A DNA stretch of 64,000 nt from JASGCP01 sp965263285 (GTDB taxonomy: Bacteria; Bacteroidota; Bacteroidia; Chitinophagales; Chitinophagaceae), in NCBI GenBank assembly GCA_965263285.1, contig CBDHHD010000016.1, positions 558,001 to 622,000 on the forward strand, given 5' to 3'. The notes under the pieces are model-generated. The model worked only from the letters and a program-made list of their open reading frames with translations, did no database searches and had not been told where the DNA came from. Shown piece after piece: positions 8,718-18,399 of the stretch. How positions within the stretch are numbered: position 1 is the first letter of the stretch; each line of letters starts with the position of its first letter. The position numbers and the translations under genes are program-made.

Positions 8718-8735
8718 ACTAAATTTAGTTATGCC
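8718..8735. repeat. Terminal inverted repeat of the ISL3-type element
   Basis: Together with the adjacent bases from 8712, this is a copy of the terminal repeat, ending AAATTTAGTTATGCC. A TATGTTTG box at 8696-8703 on the plus strand, about 18 bp after a TTTTTG, points outward past it. Confidence 0.7.
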
Positions 8736-8743
8736 AAAAAGAT

Positions 8744-8820
8744 ATAAAAAACGAGTATGAACCTATACATGAGTAGTTGCCATTTATTAAAAACCTCTTA
8801 GCACCTTAAAAAAGGATTTA
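8744..8820. repeat. Remnant of the inner repeat (GAGTAGTTGCC and TTAGCACCTTAAAAAAGG ends)
   Basis: ATGAACCTATACATGAGTAG and AGCACCTTAAAAAAGGATT are degenerate copies of the two end motifs of the inner part of the palindromic element. No gene is present. Confidence 0.45.
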
Positions 8821-8838
8821 GCCCACAATACCCTTTTT

Positions 8839-10392
8839 TCAGTGAATTACTTTTTTTTGAATAACTTGTTCAATACTCATATTGTTTATTTTGCTTTCAA
8901 TCCAAGAAGTAATATCCAAATAAGGAATAGATGCTTGATACACTTTTTTATAAACAAAAGAATGTAATTCTTTATAAAACAACAAGTATAATGTTTTCTT
9001 TTCTTCTACATATTTCGTTTTAGATAACTGCTCAATATAATGAATAATTATTTTTTCTATTGTTTTTTTCTCCGTATGTCTATATAACTTTATATAGCGA
9101 TAAATTGACTTTTCTATATGAGGTAAGATACTATTATTGTTAATTTCATAATGACATATTAAGAATAGTATTCTTGCATATTGTTGTATGGTGTTTTGTT
9201 TTACACTTACTTCATTTAAAACCTGATTTAAATAGTCAATTGCTTTTGACACATTCCCGGCACCAAAATATAAACATGCGATTTTATAATAGATAAGTTG
9301 TATTTTTTGTTTATCAATAAACGACTCATGTAGTAACAAATAGTTGATTGTTTTTTTAATATGATTACAGCCTTCTGTAAACAAACCTAAAAGAAAAAAA
9401 TAGTTCAATTGTGCTAATATATAGTATAGGAATGTCTCTACTTCATTGCTTTTATTCGAGCGAACAATGTTAGTATGTCTAAATTGGATCATCTCATCTA
9501 AGTATTTTTTTAATAAACAATGGTTACGAATTTGATAACTGGCTGTTAAAACAGTATGAAGAGATTTAATATATAATGATGCTTCATGCCGTTTCATTAT
9601 CGGATAGGTAGAAAATAAATTTACCCATTTTTCTGCTATGTGTAAATGCGCGTCATAATCTTCTATAATAAACATCTTCCATGACAAACTTTGATAAAAA
9701 TATGCTTGTTGATAAAAAGGAGAAGAGCGTCCTATGTTTTTCTTATACGGATAATATTTTTTCCAACATTGTTCCACGGCTTTTTTATCTTTTGTTGTTT
9801 TGGCATGTCCATATTCTATAAACCAACCATACATTTGTAAAGATAAATTTGATAGTTCATTTATATCTTTAAGCTGATATAATACTTGTTCTGACTCTTC
9901 AGATAATTCTTTTACTTTTAGAGGAATATTTGAATTTCTAGTAATATAAAGTCCTTCTATTTTTTTTTCTAAAAAAATACTTTGCTGTAGATACGAATAT
10001 TGTTGCTGTTGGGCCGATACAACACGCGTTTTTCTTAATATCTTTAATGCAGCTATATACAACCCTTTGTTTAAAAGTATTCTTGCAAAGTCTAATTGCT
10101 CTCTTAAATAGATATCTATATTTTCAGTATTTTTTGCTAATCGTAAACTCGTTAATATATTTTTATACAGATGAGCCTTCATATTTGCTAATTGAGTAGG
10201 CTTTACAAATGACATGGTTAATAGTTTTTCTTCTCTATATATTTTCATTCGCTCTATTTGATCAAATAATTGTATGATCTTTAAATTCTGTCGCTGAGAA
10301 TGCCGCTGTATAAATAACCGAAAATTCTTTTTTTCTCCTTTTGTAAGCGATTGAATGAGCAAAAAAATAGGTTCATTATTTGGTTTATTCAT
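8839..10392 (-). CDS. Hypothetical cytosolic helical-repeat (TPR-like) protein
   Basis: The 517-residue protein has no signal peptide and is rich in Lys, Tyr and Ile. The N-terminal 30 residues (LTKGEKKNFRLFIQRH) form a charged helix followed by LKIIQLFDQIERM. The rest is a series of amphipathic helices of tetratricopeptide spacing, clearest at IACLYFGAGNVSKAIDYLNQ (about residues 363-382). I recall similar orphan proteins in Chitinophagaceae genomes, without a known role. The gene is divergent from leuA and shares a 153-bp AT-rich spacer with it. The start is ATG at 10392. A regulatory or scaffold role is possible but not shown. Confidence 0.75.
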   Translation of the reverse strand: MNKPNNEPIFLLIQSLTKGEKKNFRLFIQRHSQRQNLKIIQLFDQIERMKIYREEKLLTMSFVKPTQLANMKAHLYKNILTSLRLAKNTENIDIYLREQLDFARILLNKGLYIAALKILRKTRVVSAQQQQYSYLQQSIFLEKKIEGLYITRNSNIPLKVKELSEESEQVLYQLKDINELSNLSLQMYGWFIEYGHAKTTKDKKAVEQCWKKYYPYKKNIGRSSPFYQQAYFYQSLSWKMFIIEDYDAHLHIAEKWVNLFSTYPIMKRHEASLYIKSLHTVLTASYQIRNHCLLKKYLDEMIQFRHTNIVRSNKSNEVETFLYYILAQLNYFFLLGLFTEGCNHIKKTINYLLLHESFIDKQKIQLIYYKIACLYFGAGNVSKAIDYLNQVLNEVSVKQNTIQQYARILFLICHYEINNNSILPHIEKSIYRYIKLYRHTEKKTIEKIIIHYIEQLSKTKYVEEKKTLYLLFYKELHSFVYKKVYQASIPYLDITSWIESKINNMSIEQVIQKKVIH

Positions 10393-10505
10393 CGTATTAT
10401 TTTTATATATAAAATATTGATTATATCATATATACAAATGTATTATTTATTTTATATATCATATAATAATAAATAAATTTGTTATAGAATATAAAACAAA
10501 TAAAT

Positions 10506-10513
10506 TACCTTTG
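10506..10513 (+). promoter_or_regulatory. Putative -7 box of the leu-ilv operon
   Basis: TACCTTTG fits TAnnTTTG and lies 32 bases before the leuA ATG. A TTTG at 10478-10481 could be a -33 box, but the spacing of 24 bases is longer than usual. I see no leader peptide or attenuator in the short leader. Confidence 0.4.
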
Positions 10514-10545
10514 TCAATATAATTATTATTTACAATTCATTACTT

Positions 10546-11715
10546 ATGCATGTAGATATTTTTGATACAACCTTAAGAGATGGGGAGCAGTCTCCTGGTT
10601 GCAAATTAGGGCAAAAAGAAAAAGTAGAATTAGCTATTCAATTAGAAGAATTAGGTGTGAATATTATAGAAGCGGGATTTGCTATTTCTTCTCCTGGTGA
10701 TTTTAAAGCTATTACAGAAATTGCTAAAAATCTAAAAAAAACAACTGTTTGCGCATTAGGGCGAGCCAATGAAAAAGATATCAAAGCTTGTGCAGACTCG
10801 CTTGTGTACGCAGTAAAACCAAGAATACACACAGTCATTGGCACATCAGATATTCATATTAAATATAAATTTAGAACCACAAGGGAAGACATTTTAGACC
10901 GAGCAGTAAAAGCTGTTCGGTATGCCAAGAAATTTGCAGAAGAAGTAGAGTTTTCAGCAGAAGACGCAGGGCGATCTGATGATGTATTTCTTGCAAAAGT
11001 AATAGAAGCTGCTATTAAAGCAGGCGCTACCATTGTAAATATACCCGATACTACAGGCTATTGTTTACCCGAGCAATTTGGTGCAAAAATAAAATACCTT
11101 ATGAGTCATGTATCTAATATTGATAAAGCTATTATTTCAACGCATTGTCATAATGACTTAGGTCTGGCTACAGCTAATAGCGTAGCAGGTGTAATCAATG
11201 GAGCAAGGCAAGTGGAATGCACCATCAATGGTATAGGAGAACGAGCAGGAAATGCTTCTATGGAAGAAATAGTAATGATTTTTAAACAACATGCACATTT
11301 ACAATTTACCACTACTGTTCGCACAGAACTATTAAATCCTATGAGTCAACTTATAAGTCAAACTATGGGAATGCCTGTTCAACCTAATAAGGCTATTGTA
11401 GGAGAAAATGCATTTTCTCATTCTTCAGGGATTCATCAAGATGGTTTTTTAAAAGAAGCTATCAACTACGAAATTATTAATCCAGAAGAAGTAGGTGCCG
11501 ATGCTTCTAAAATTGTACTCACCGCTCGCAGTGGCCGAAATGCACTTGCCCATCGTTTTGCAAAAATAGGATTTAAAGAGTTTACTAAAAAAGATATTGA
11601 CCATCTATATGAATCTTTTTTGATTATTGCCGACCAAAAAAAAGAAGTAATGAATGAAGATTTAGTAGCCCTCGCACATGCATTTCAACATAAGAATGAA
11701 AAAAAAATTATTTAA
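10546..11715 (+). CDS. leuA: 2-isopropylmalate synthase, short form
   Basis: LeuA condenses 2-oxoisovalerate with acetyl-CoA in the committed step of leucine synthesis. The HMGL-like TIM barrel is complete: DIFDTTLRDGEQSPGC at residues 4-19 and the metal-binding HCHNDLGLA (about 201-209), followed by NGIGERAGNA and the subdomain with GIHQDG. At 389 residues it lacks the C-terminal leucine-binding regulatory domain of the roughly 515-residue enterobacterial form. Short LeuA proteins are common in this phylum. It is the first gene of the eight-gene operon; leuC starts 17 bases after its stop. Isopropylmalate rather than homocitrate specificity is inferred from the neighbours. Confidence 0.95.
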   Translation: MHVDIFDTTLRDGEQSPGCKLGQKEKVELAIQLEELGVNIIEAGFAISSPGDFKAITEIAKNLKKTTVCALGRANEKDIKACADSLVYAVKPRIHTVIGTSDIHIKYKFRTTREDILDRAVKAVRYAKKFAEEVEFSAEDAGRSDDVFLAKVIEAAIKAGATIVNIPDTTGYCLPEQFGAKIKYLMSHVSNIDKAIISTHCHNDLGLATANSVAGVINGARQVECTINGIGERAGNASMEEIVMIFKQHAHLQFTTTVRTELLNPMSQLISQTMGMPVQPNKAIVGENAFSHSSGIHQDGFLKEAINYEIINPEEVGADASKIVLTARSGRNALAHRFAKIGFKEFTKKDIDHLYESFLIIADQKKEVMNEDLVALAHAFQHKNEKKII

Positions 11716-11732
11716 CTTTTATATAATCATAT

Positions 11733-13139
11733 ATGTCTCAGCAGTATAAAACACTTTTTGATAAAATATGGGACGCACATATTATACAACAAATACCTAA
11801 TGGTCCATCTGTTATATATATAGATCGCCATTTTATACATGAAGTAACAAGCCCGCAAGCTTTTGCAGGATTAAAAAAACGAAACCTTCCTCTCTTTCGC
11901 CCTAACCAGATTGTTGCTACAGCCGATCATAATGTGCCTACTATACATCAAGAACAACCTATTCGAGATGTGTTATCTAAAGAGCAAGTAGATACCCTTA
12001 CTAAAAATTGTAAAGAATATGAAATTGCTTTATATGGCTTAGGGCACGAATACCAAGGTATTGTTCATGTATTAGGTCCCGAACTCGGTATTACACAACC
12101 CGGACTTACTATTGTTTGTGGCGATAGCCATACCTCAACCCATGGAGCTTTTGGATCTATTGCATTTGGAATTGGGACAAGTGAAGTAGAAATGGTTATG
12201 GCTAGCCAATGTGTATTACAATCGAAACCTAAAAGAATGCGTATTAATATTGAAGGTAACTTGCCAAAAGGAGTTGTAAGTAAAGATATTGTATTATATA
12301 TTTTATCTGTTATATCTTCAAGTGGGGCAACAGGACATTTTATTGAATTCGCAGGTAGTACTATTCAATCTTTATCCATGGAAGCGCGTATGACCATTTG
12401 TAATATGAGTATTGAGATGGGAGCAAGAGGAGGTATGATTGCTCCTGATAATATAACATTTGATTATCTAAAAGATAAAGTATATGCCCCTAAAGGAAAA
12501 CAATGGGATCAAGCAATCGCTTATTGGAAATCCTTGTTTTCTGATCCGCAAGCTATCTTTGATAAAGAAGTACATATCAATGCTAATCAAATAGAACCGA
12601 TGATTACATTTGGTACCAACCCGGGAATGGGTATTCCTATTACAAAAAAAATACCTGCCATTCACTCTATTCCTGAGAAAGATCAATTCTCTTATACAAA
12701 AGCACTTGAATATATGAACTTGCAACCCAATACTTATATGGAAGGCCTCCCTATCGATTATATATTTATAGGCAGTTGTACCAATTCACGCATAGAAGAC
12801 TTAAGAATGGTGGCAAACATTATAAAAGGTAAACAAAAAGCTAACAATGTAGAAGTATGGGTTGTCCCCGGTAGCAAACAAGTAGAAAAACAAGCACAAA
12901 AAGAAGGAATTGATAAAATACTAGAAGCTGCAGGGCTTACTTTACGACAACCCGGATGTAGCGCTTGCCTAGGAATGAATGAAGATAAAATACCCGCTGG
13001 AAAATATTGCATTAGTACAAGTAATAGAAATTTTGAAGGCCGACAAGGTCCCAATGCAAGAACTATTTTAGCAAGCCCCTTAACAGCAGCAGCAGCTATC
13101 CTTACTGGAAAAATAACAGATATCCGCACTCTTCTTTAA
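11733..13139 (+). CDS. leuC: 3-isopropylmalate dehydratase, large subunit
   Basis: With LeuD, this aconitase-type enzyme isomerises 2-isopropylmalate to 3-isopropylmalate. At 468 residues it is the normal length. The [4Fe-4S] ligands are visible: one Cys in FIGSCTNSRIEDL (about 346-358) and two in GCSACLGMN (about 408-416). CGDSHTSTHGAFGS (about 130-143) is the active-site block. The gene sits between leuA and leuD with gaps of 17 and 20 bases, so the message is surely shared. Intact. Confidence 0.97.
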   Translation: MSQQYKTLFDKIWDAHIIQQIPNGPSVIYIDRHFIHEVTSPQAFAGLKKRNLPLFRPNQIVATADHNVPTIHQEQPIRDVLSKEQVDTLTKNCKEYEIALYGLGHEYQGIVHVLGPELGITQPGLTIVCGDSHTSTHGAFGSIAFGIGTSEVEMVMASQCVLQSKPKRMRINIEGNLPKGVVSKDIVLYILSVISSSGATGHFIEFAGSTIQSLSMEARMTICNMSIEMGARGGMIAPDNITFDYLKDKVYAPKGKQWDQAIAYWKSLFSDPQAIFDKEVHINANQIEPMITFGTNPGMGIPITKKIPAIHSIPEKDQFSYTKALEYMNLQPNTYMEGLPIDYIFIGSCTNSRIEDLRMVANIIKGKQKANNVEVWVVPGSKQVEKQAQKEGIDKILEAAGLTLRQPGCSACLGMNEDKIPAGKYCISTSNRNFEGRQGPNARTILASPLTAAAAILTGKITDIRTLL

Positions 13140-13159
13140 CCCCACATTCTATTTTTATT

Positions 13160-13765
13160 ATGTCAAAAGCAATAAGTTATCTTAAAAGTACCGCTGTACC
13201 AATTCCAATTGAAAATATTGATACCGATCAAATTATCCCCGCTCGTTTTTTAAAAATAAGCAGTCGGCAACAATTTGGACAATTTCTTTTTAGAGACTGG
13301 CGCTATGAAAATGACGATGAAAAAAAACCAAAAAAAGATTTCGTTCTTAATAACCCAATCTATCAAGGAAGGATTCTTGTTGCAGGAAAAAATTTTGGCT
13401 GTGGCTCTTCTAGGGAACATGCCGCATGGGTTATCAAAGACTTTGGATTTGATGTGGTTGTAAGTAGTTTCTTTGCCGATATCTTTCGTAACAATGCATT
13501 AAATAATTTTTTACTTCCTATTCAAGTAAGTGACACCTTTCTTCATACCCTATTCTCATCTATTGAAAAAAATCCCCAACAACAATTCTCGGTTGATATT
13601 TCATCACAAAAAATTTCTATTGAAAATACACAAGCGTCTTTTTCTTTCGATATAAACCCTTATAAAAAAACCTGCCTATTAAATGGCTACGATGATATAG
13701 ACTACTTGGTAAATCTTAAACCTCAAATTGAACAGTATGAAAAAACAAAAGCAATTCAATGGTAA
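13160..13765 (+). CDS. leuD: 3-isopropylmalate dehydratase, small subunit
   Basis: The 201-residue swivel domain pairs with LeuC. The N-terminal NIDTDQIIPARFLK (about 19-32) and the active-site GKNFGCGSSREHAAW (about 76-90) are exact family signatures. The C-terminal 50 residues are less conserved, as usual. It lies 33 bases before leuB in the operon. Confidence 0.97.
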   Translation: MSKAISYLKSTAVPIPIENIDTDQIIPARFLKISSRQQFGQFLFRDWRYENDDEKKPKKDFVLNNPIYQGRILVAGKNFGCGSSREHAAWVIKDFGFDVVVSSFFADIFRNNALNNFLLPIQVSDTFLHTLFSSIEKNPQQQFSVDISSQKISIENTQASFSFDINPYKKTCLLNGYDDIDYLVNLKPQIEQYEKTKAIQW

Positions 13766-13798
13766 TAGCTATCTTATAAATTATTAACATTATATAAC

Positions 13799-14902
13799 AT
13801 GAAAAAAATTATTACAGTTATTGAAGGCGATGGGATAGGTCCAGAAGTAACCCAACAAGCTTTAAAAGTACTAAAAGCTATTGCTACTAGATTTCAACAT
13901 ACATTTGAATATATCCCTGCATTGATGGGCGCCATTGCCATTGATCAAACAGGCTCCCCTTTACCTGAAGATACTTTGAATGCCTGTAAAGCGAGTGATG
14001 CTGTACTTTTCGGAGCTATTGGAGATCCCAAATATGATAATAATCCACAAGCAAAAATAAGACCTGAACAAGGGTTGCTAAAAATAAGAAAAGAATTAGA
14101 TCTCTTTGCAAATATTAGACCGATATCTTATTATCCTACCTTATCGCATCTCTCCCCTATTAAATTAACAACCCATACCTCTATCGACTTCGTTATATAT
14201 AGAGAATTAATTGGAGGTATTTATTTTGGTCATAAAGAAACAGATACCGCTACCCAATGGGCAAAAGATGAATGTTTTTATACCCGTACAGCCATTGAAC
14301 GAATTGCGCATGTGGCATTTAAAGATGCTCAAAAGAGAAGGAAAAAAATGACACTAGTAGACAAGGCAAATGTGTTAGATACTTCTCGACTATGGCGATT
14401 AGTTATAAAAGAAATTGCTTTACAATACCCTGATGTTGCTATTGATTATATGTTTGTAGATAATGCAGCCATGCAAATTATTCTCAACCCCGCTCAGTTT
14501 GATGTGATACTTACTGAAAATATGTTTGGCGATATTATAAGCGATGAAGCGAGTGTAATTAGTGGATCGCTAGGCCTACTTCCTTCTGCTTCTGTAGGTC
14601 CTCATATTGCATTGTTTGAGCCTATTCATGGATCTTATCCACAAGCAACAGGAAAAGATATTGCCAACCCCATTGGCTCTATTTTGTCTGCCGCTATGCT
14701 GCTCGATTATTTTTCTTTAAAACAAGAAGCTACATGTGTAAAAGAAGGTGTACAATGGCTTATATCTAACCTATTTGTAACAAAAGATATCGATTCTATC
14801 AATTATTATGGCACGCAAACAATTGGTACTATGATGGAAGAGTATATTTTAAAGTATACGGGAAAAAAGCAACATGAGCATACTGCTAATACTATTATTT
14901 AA
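13799..14902 (+). CDS. leuB: 3-isopropylmalate dehydrogenase
   Basis: LeuB oxidises and decarboxylates 3-isopropylmalate with NAD to give 4-methyl-2-oxopentanoate, the leucine precursor. The 367-residue protein has the nucleotide-binding start ITVIEGDGIGPEV (about 4-16), YRELIGGIYFG (about 138-148) typical of LeuB rather than isocitrate dehydrogenase, and the metal-binding NMFGDIISDEASVISG (about 241-256). leuB and ilvD are 13 bases apart, where the operon passes from leucine-specific genes to the common valine/isoleucine genes. Confidence 0.96.
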   Translation: MKKIITVIEGDGIGPEVTQQALKVLKAIATRFQHTFEYIPALMGAIAIDQTGSPLPEDTLNACKASDAVLFGAIGDPKYDNNPQAKIRPEQGLLKIRKELDLFANIRPISYYPTLSHLSPIKLTTHTSIDFVIYRELIGGIYFGHKETDTATQWAKDECFYTRTAIERIAHVAFKDAQKRRKKMTLVDKANVLDTSRLWRLVIKEIALQYPDVAIDYMFVDNAAMQIILNPAQFDVILTENMFGDIISDEASVISGSLGLLPSASVGPHIALFEPIHGSYPQATGKDIANPIGSILSAAMLLDYFSLKQEATCVKEGVQWLISNLFVTKDIDSINYYGTQTIGTMMEEYILKYTGKKQHEHTANTII

Positions 14903-14915
14903 AATTTATTAATAT

Positions 14916-16595
14916 ATGTACAATTTATATAGTAAAATACTTACACAAGATGCTACACAACCTGCTGCTCAAGCAATGTTGTATGCACTAGGGTTAACAG
15001 AAGAAGATTTAAAAAAACCACAAGTGGGTATTGCTAGTATGGGATGGGATGGCAATCCTTGTAATATGCATTTAAATGAATTAGCTCAAATAGTAAAAAA
15101 ACATGTATGGGAACAGTCATTAGTAGGCTTGATATTTAATACAATTGGTGTTTCGGATGGTATTAGTATGGGTACTGATGGCATGCGCTATTCACTTGTA
15201 AGTAGAGATATTATTGCCGATAGTATAGAAGCCGTATGTGGAGCACAATACTATGACGGATTGATTACATTGCCTGGATGTGACAAAAACATGCCTGGTA
15301 GTATTATGGCAATGGCACGACTTAATAGACCCTCGCTAATGATTTATGGTGGAACAATAGCCGCAGGACACTACAAAGGAGAAGATCTTAATATTGTTTC
15401 TGCTTTTGAAGCTTTAGGGAAAAAACTCATGGGGGATTTAAAGGAAGAAGATTTCAAAGGCATTATACAACATGCTTGCCCTGGTGCAGGTGCTTGCGGT
15501 GGAATGTATACCGCTAACACAATGGCTTCAGCTATCGAAGCCTTAGGCATGTCCTTGCCCTTCTCCTCTTCCTCTCCTGCTTTAAGCGAAGATAAAAAAA
15601 CAGAATGCAAGCAAGCAGCAAAAGCTATTAAGTTGTTGTTAGAAAAAAATATCCTGCCTAGTATGATTATGACTAGAAAAGCATTTGAAAATGCTATTAC
15701 CATAGTAATGGTGTTGGGCGGCTCTACCAACGCAGTTCTACATCTCATTGCCATGGGGCATAGCATAGGCGTAAAAATAACACAAGATGATTTTCAACAA
15801 ATAAGTAATAAAACACCTCTATTGGCAGATTTTAAACCCAGTGGCACTTATTTAATGGCAGACCTACATAAACATGGTGGAATTCCCGCTGTGATGAAAT
15901 ACCTATTAGATAAAAAAATGTTACATGAAGATTGTTTAACCGTAACGGGCAAAACAATTGCAGAAAACCTAAAAGATATCAAACCATTAGATTTTCATAC
16001 ACAAAAAATTATTTTTCCTATTGAAAAAGCACTAAAAAAAACAGGACATTTGCAAATACTATATGGCAACTTAGCTAAAGGAGGAAGTGTAGCAAAAATA
16101 ACAGGAAAAGAAGGGGAAGTATTTGAAGGAAAAGCAAGAGTATTTAATGGAGAGAAAGAAGTAATAGAAGGAATTCAATCGGGCAAAGTACAAAAAGGCG
16201 ATATAGTAGTTATTCGATATCTAGGTCCTAAAGGAGCTCCAGGTATGCCTGAAATGTTGAAACCTACAGGAGCTATTATTGGCGCTGGATTAGGTAAATC
16301 AACTGCGCTTATTACCGATGGAAGATTTAGTGGAGGTACTCATGGATTTGTAGTAGGTCATATTACTCCCGAAGCCCATGTAGGTGGATTAATAGCATTG
16401 GTAGAAGATAATGATATAATTGAAATTAATGTTATTCATAATACTATTACATTAAAAGTAGCAGATGATATAATAGAAGAAAGAAGAAAGAAATGGAAAC
16501 AACCTCCTTTAAGAGTTTCTAAGGGTACTTTATATAAATATGCACATGTGGTTACTTCAGCTGCAGAAGGTTGTGTAACAGATGTTTGTCAGTAA
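14916..16595 (+). CDS. ilvD: Dihydroxy-acid dehydratase
   Basis: IlvD dehydrates 2,3-dihydroxy acids to the 2-oxo acids of valine and isoleucine synthesis and is an iron-sulfur enzyme. The 559-residue product has GCDKNMPGS (about 120-128) and CPGAGACGGMYTANTM (about 188-203), which carry the cluster-ligand Cys residues, and DGRFSGGTHGFVVGH (about 467-481) near the C-terminus. The length is standard. It ends 17 bases before the ilvB start. Confidence 0.97.
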   Translation: MYNLYSKILTQDATQPAAQAMLYALGLTEEDLKKPQVGIASMGWDGNPCNMHLNELAQIVKKHVWEQSLVGLIFNTIGVSDGISMGTDGMRYSLVSRDIIADSIEAVCGAQYYDGLITLPGCDKNMPGSIMAMARLNRPSLMIYGGTIAAGHYKGEDLNIVSAFEALGKKLMGDLKEEDFKGIIQHACPGAGACGGMYTANTMASAIEALGMSLPFSSSSPALSEDKKTECKQAAKAIKLLLEKNILPSMIMTRKAFENAITIVMVLGGSTNAVLHLIAMGHSIGVKITQDDFQQISNKTPLLADFKPSGTYLMADLHKHGGIPAVMKYLLDKKMLHEDCLTVTGKTIAENLKDIKPLDFHTQKIIFPIEKALKKTGHLQILYGNLAKGGSVAKITGKEGEVFEGKARVFNGEKEVIEGIQSGKVQKGDIVVIRYLGPKGAPGMPEMLKPTGAIIGAGLGKSTALITDGRFSGGTHGFVVGHITPEAHVGGLIALVEDNDIIEINVIHNTITLKVADDIIEERRKKWKQPPLRVSKGTLYKYAHVVTSAAEGCVTDVCQ

Positions 16596-16612
16596 TAAAT
16601 AAAATTAATTGT

Positions 16613-18388
16613 ATGACTACCTCTATAAAAGAAAAAAGAAAAACAAATAAAATACTTCATTCTAAAAAAAAAGAAGTAAAACAGCAACAAACGCCTAAAA
16701 CGCTAAACGGCTCTTCTCTATTACTTAATTGTTTAATAGCAGAAAAGGTAGCCACTATCTTTGGATATCCAGGAGGTGCAATTATGCCTATATATGATGC
16801 TTTATATGATTATAAAGATCACTTAACACATGTTTTAACAAGACACGAACAAGGGGCTATTCATGCAGCTCAAGGATATAATCGTGCAAGCGGGAAAGTA
16901 GGAGTTGTTTTTGCTACAAGTGGACCAGGAGCTACTAATTTAGTTACAGGGTTAGCCGATGCATTAATCGATTCTACTCCTCTTGTTTGTATTACAGGAC
17001 AAGTGTTTGCTCATTTACTAGGTACCGATGCCTTTCAAGAAATTGATATTATTAATATTACATTGCCTGTTACCAAGTGGAACTATCAAGTAACAGATGC
17101 TCAAGAATTAACAGAGGTTATTGCTAAAGCATTTTATATTGCTAAATCAGGTCGCCCCGGCCCTGTACTAATTGATATTACTAAAAATGCTCAATTGCAA
17201 ATGGTTTCTTCTACTTTGACTTATGAACCTTGTAACCATATTAGAAGTTATCGCCCCCAACCTATTATTCGTCCTTCTTATATTGAAGATGCTGCTGTAT
17301 TAATTAACCAATCTAAAAAACCTTTTGTTATTTTTGGACAAGGTGTTATTTTAGGAAATGCAGAAAAAGAACTACTTGCCTTTATAGAAAAAGGCTCTTT
17401 TCCTACCGCTTGGACTTTATTAGGTATTGGTGCCATTCCTACAAACCACCCTCTATCTGTAGGTTTGTTAGGTATGCATGGCAATTATGCACCTAATATT
17501 ATGACCAACGAATGCGATGTGTTAATTGCCATAGGAATGCGCTTTGATGATCGAGTAACAGGTAGGTTAGATAAATATGCTAAACAAGCAAAAGTAGTTC
17601 ATTTAGATATTGATCCAGCAGAAATAGATAAGAATGTTGTAACAACCGTGCCTGTTTGGGGGAATTGTAAAGATACCTTGCCCCTATTAACAGAAAAAAT
17701 AAATAAACAAAAAAATACTACATGGCTACAACAATTTAAAATCCTTGCTAAAGAAGAGCATAAAGAAGTGATTGAAAAAGAAATTCATCCTACAAGTGAT
17801 ATATTAACTATGGGCGAGGTAATAGAACAAATTAATTCAATTACAAAGGGGGACGCTATTATTGTAACAGATGTAGGTCAACATCAAATGATGGCTTGCA
17901 GATATGCAATATTTAATCACAGTCGTAGTAATATTACCTCTGGTGGATTAGGTACCATGGGCTTTGCTTTACCTGCATGTATAGGAGCTAAATACGGTGC
18001 CCCTCATAGAACAGTGATTGCTATTATTGGAGATGGAGGTATCCAAATGACCATTCAAGAATTAGGAACTATTATGCAATATCAATTAGATGTAAAAATC
18101 GTTATATTAAATAATAATTTTTTAGGTATGGTAAGACAGTGGCAAGAATTATTTAATAATAAACGGTATTCTTGTGTAGAAATGACCAATCCAGATTTTG
18201 TACAAATTGCAGCAGGATACCATATTTCCGCAAAAAAAATTACTCTTCGATCTTCACTACATAAGGCATTATCTACTATGTTGTTAAGCAAAGGTCCCTA
18301 TCTATTAGATATTGTCGTAGGCAAAGAAAATAATGTATTTCCGATGGTTCCACAAGGCTGTGGAGTAGGCGAAATAAGGTTAAAATAA
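16613..18388 (+). CDS. ilvB: Acetolactate synthase, large (catalytic) subunit
   Basis: IlvB makes 2-acetolactate or 2-aceto-2-hydroxybutyrate using thiamine diphosphate, FAD and Mg. The ATG at 16613 follows ilvD by 17 bases and gives 591 residues; the frame is open upstream but would overlap ilvD. The first 35 residues are a lysine-rich extension (KEKRKTNK, then KKKEVKQQQ). The fold starts at FGYPGGAIMPIYDAL, with the catalytic Glu in TRHEQGAIHAAQGY. The ThDP/Mg motif begins at IIGDGGIQMT, followed by ILNNNFLGMVRQW. It pairs with the adjacent regulatory subunit. Confidence 0.96.
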   Translation: MTTSIKEKRKTNKILHSKKKEVKQQQTPKTLNGSSLLLNCLIAEKVATIFGYPGGAIMPIYDALYDYKDHLTHVLTRHEQGAIHAAQGYNRASGKVGVVFATSGPGATNLVTGLADALIDSTPLVCITGQVFAHLLGTDAFQEIDIINITLPVTKWNYQVTDAQELTEVIAKAFYIAKSGRPGPVLIDITKNAQLQMVSSTLTYEPCNHIRSYRPQPIIRPSYIEDAAVLINQSKKPFVIFGQGVILGNAEKELLAFIEKGSFPTAWTLLGIGAIPTNHPLSVGLLGMHGNYAPNIMTNECDVLIAIGMRFDDRVTGRLDKYAKQAKVVHLDIDPAEIDKNVVTTVPVWGNCKDTLPLLTEKINKQKNTTWLQQFKILAKEEHKEVIEKEIHPTSDILTMGEVIEQINSITKGDAIIVTDVGQHQMMACRYAIFNHSRSNITSGGLGTMGFALPACIGAKYGAPHRTVIAIIGDGGIQMTIQELGTIMQYQLDVKIVILNNNFLGMVRQWQELFNNKRYSCVEMTNPDFVQIAAGYHISAKKITLRSSLHKALSTMLLSKGPYLLDIVVGKENNVFPMVPQGCGVGEIRLK

Positions 18389-18399
18389 AAAATAATATA

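Noticed and set aside
10638..10844. Minus-strand frame inside leuA, and similar antisense frames in leuC, ilvD, ilvB, ilvC and thiG
   Set aside because: Shadows of highly conserved enzymes in other frames; no independent evidence.
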